Positions 63,081-64,000 of a DNA stretch of 64,000 bases are shown here, in pieces. The translations under genes were made by a program, and so were the position numbers. Under the pieces are notes generated by a model. The model was not told the origin of the DNA. It searched no databases and was given only the letters and a program-made list of their open reading frames with translations. Each line of letters opens with the position of its first letter. Position 1 is the first letter of the stretch. The DNA is from Paralithodes platypus (Eukaryota; Arthropoda; Malacostraca; Decapoda; Lithodidae): assembly GCA_032716605.1 (NCBI GenBank), contig CM064569.1:12865493-12929492 (forward strand). Reading direction: 5' to 3'.

Positions 63081-63758
63081 TCAGGCTATAATATTTAAAG
63101 CTTGTGATATAGTCTTTACTAAAATCCAGATCGGGACTTATAGACCGTAAATAAGCCCAACAGGGTCACAGCGAACACGTTCTTAATCTCACAAATAGGT
63201 ATTCAACTAGGTACTACAGAACTCAGTAACAACAGCATAGCAATTATACACAAGTTTATTCAAGAACATTTATATCTGAAATTCAGGATGCAGCATTACC
63301 TTGATAATTATTAGAACTATCAGGCAAGAAATAAAATATCTATAAATAGTAGATCATGAGTGGAGAGCAATTACTCTTCGACTGTGATTATAAACAAGGT
63401 AAATAATATGCAACTAAATCATAACACGTGACTTATAGAATCAACCCTTAATAATAATAATGATGTGAGTCGAGTGTCTTCCGTGAATAAATCAGCAATA
63501 AAATATAGTTAGAATACAATCTCAATATAAGAGATACTGGGTGAGTTGAGAGGGTAAATAAACACACAGGTATTGTGGGTGAGTCACACGGTAGGTGGCG
63601 CGCGTGCGCGCTATCCAGGTAGACGCGTTTACTAATGCGACCTTCTCATTAACTAGAGGGGTCAGGTCATGCAGTTGTACTGCGGGATTGGAAAATATGA
63701 TTTAAGTTTGTGCAACTATGAATTTAGTTTCAATTATATTATGATGAAATTGGTGGCA
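63081..63758. other. Unassigned insertion in the satellite
   Basis: About 680 bp of AT-rich DNA between the CAT/CAC array and the next satellite head. It begins TGTCAGGC and ends GGTGGCA, so it could be a solo LTR, but no target duplication is visible. No gene. Confidence 0.35.
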
Positions 63759-64000
63759 GTAGACGTGCCGTTTCGCCCAAAATTAAAACGGTATACCCAA
63801 CTCTGCAATGGGTTACCATCATCACTATTAGTCACTATCATCATTACTATCATCATCACTACTACTATTATAGTCATCATCTTACCATCATCACTACGAC
63901 TCTCATCATCACTACAACTGTCATCATCACTACAACTGTCATCATCACTACAACTTTCACCATCATCACTAATACTGTCACCATTGTCATTACCATCATC
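63759..64000. repeat. Third satellite unit, cut by the window end
   Basis: Head sequence gtagacgtgccgtttcgccc followed by catcatcac-rich arrays to the edge. Confidence 0.85.

Overview
This window looks like a piece of a large, repeat-rich animal nuclear genome. No host protein-coding gene, rRNA or functional tRNA gene could be supported. Almost every coding stretch belongs to a transposable element (TE): two or more LINE lineages, BEL/Pao and Ty3/gypsy LTR retrotransposons, piggyBac-type DNA transposons, tRNA-derived SINEs, TTAA-flanked MITEs, and microsatellites or satellites. The TE mix and the abundant TAGGCC-rich spacer DNA suggest an arthropod, possibly a decapod crustacean. That is an inference from style, not proof.

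Layout. (1) 1-3935: 3' part of an RTE-like LINE, then a solo LTR (1357-3664, 4-bp target duplication AGTA) carrying a 480-bp TTAA MITE, then a decayed LINE tail and a (TA)n run. (2) 4037-34623: one very large unit with TG...CA ends, a perfect 5-bp duplication CAAAT on both sides, and about 2.6-kb arms in INVERTED orientation around a decayed Ty3/gypsy gag-PR-RT-RH-INT core (10549-17205). The left arm holds a tRNA-derived SINE and an intact CR1-like LINE ORF (7069-9954). The core holds two LINE fragments in opposite orientation and a second SINE. The right arm was hit by a terminal-inverted-repeat DNA transposon (18696-33384). That transposon in turn holds a LINE fragment, a truncated BEL/Pao element (BEL2) and, apparently inside the BEL2 5' LTR, a nearly complete reverse-oriented BEL/Pao element (BEL1, 20628-29330) carrying a SINE and two MITEs. 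(3) 36162-54009: a third BEL/Pao element (BEL3, duplication CTGCC). Its integrase gene is split by a Ty3/gypsy element (42526-51954, duplication CAGT) and its 3' LTR by a MITE. (4) 54517-59010: a piggyBac transposase gene, split near its 3' end by a solo LTR (duplication CAAA). (5) 59100-64000: gene-free DNA with diverged direct repeats and an 849-bp CAT/CAC-rich satellite unit.

Most notable observations. BEL2 and BEL3 each carry, between primer-binding site and gag, a separate ORF for an SGNH (GDSL-type) hydrolase with every catalytic block present. The element in BEL3 has integrase upstream of reverse transcriptase (Gmr1-type order), a tandemly duplicated primer-binding site and two related solo LTRs nearby. 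The inverted-arm gypsy unit is hard to explain as an ordinary LTR retrotransposon. Many nested insertions can be proven inside the window because an empty site exists in the partner LTR or arm, or because the reading frame resumes exactly across the target duplication.

All alignments here were made by eye; no database search was possible.
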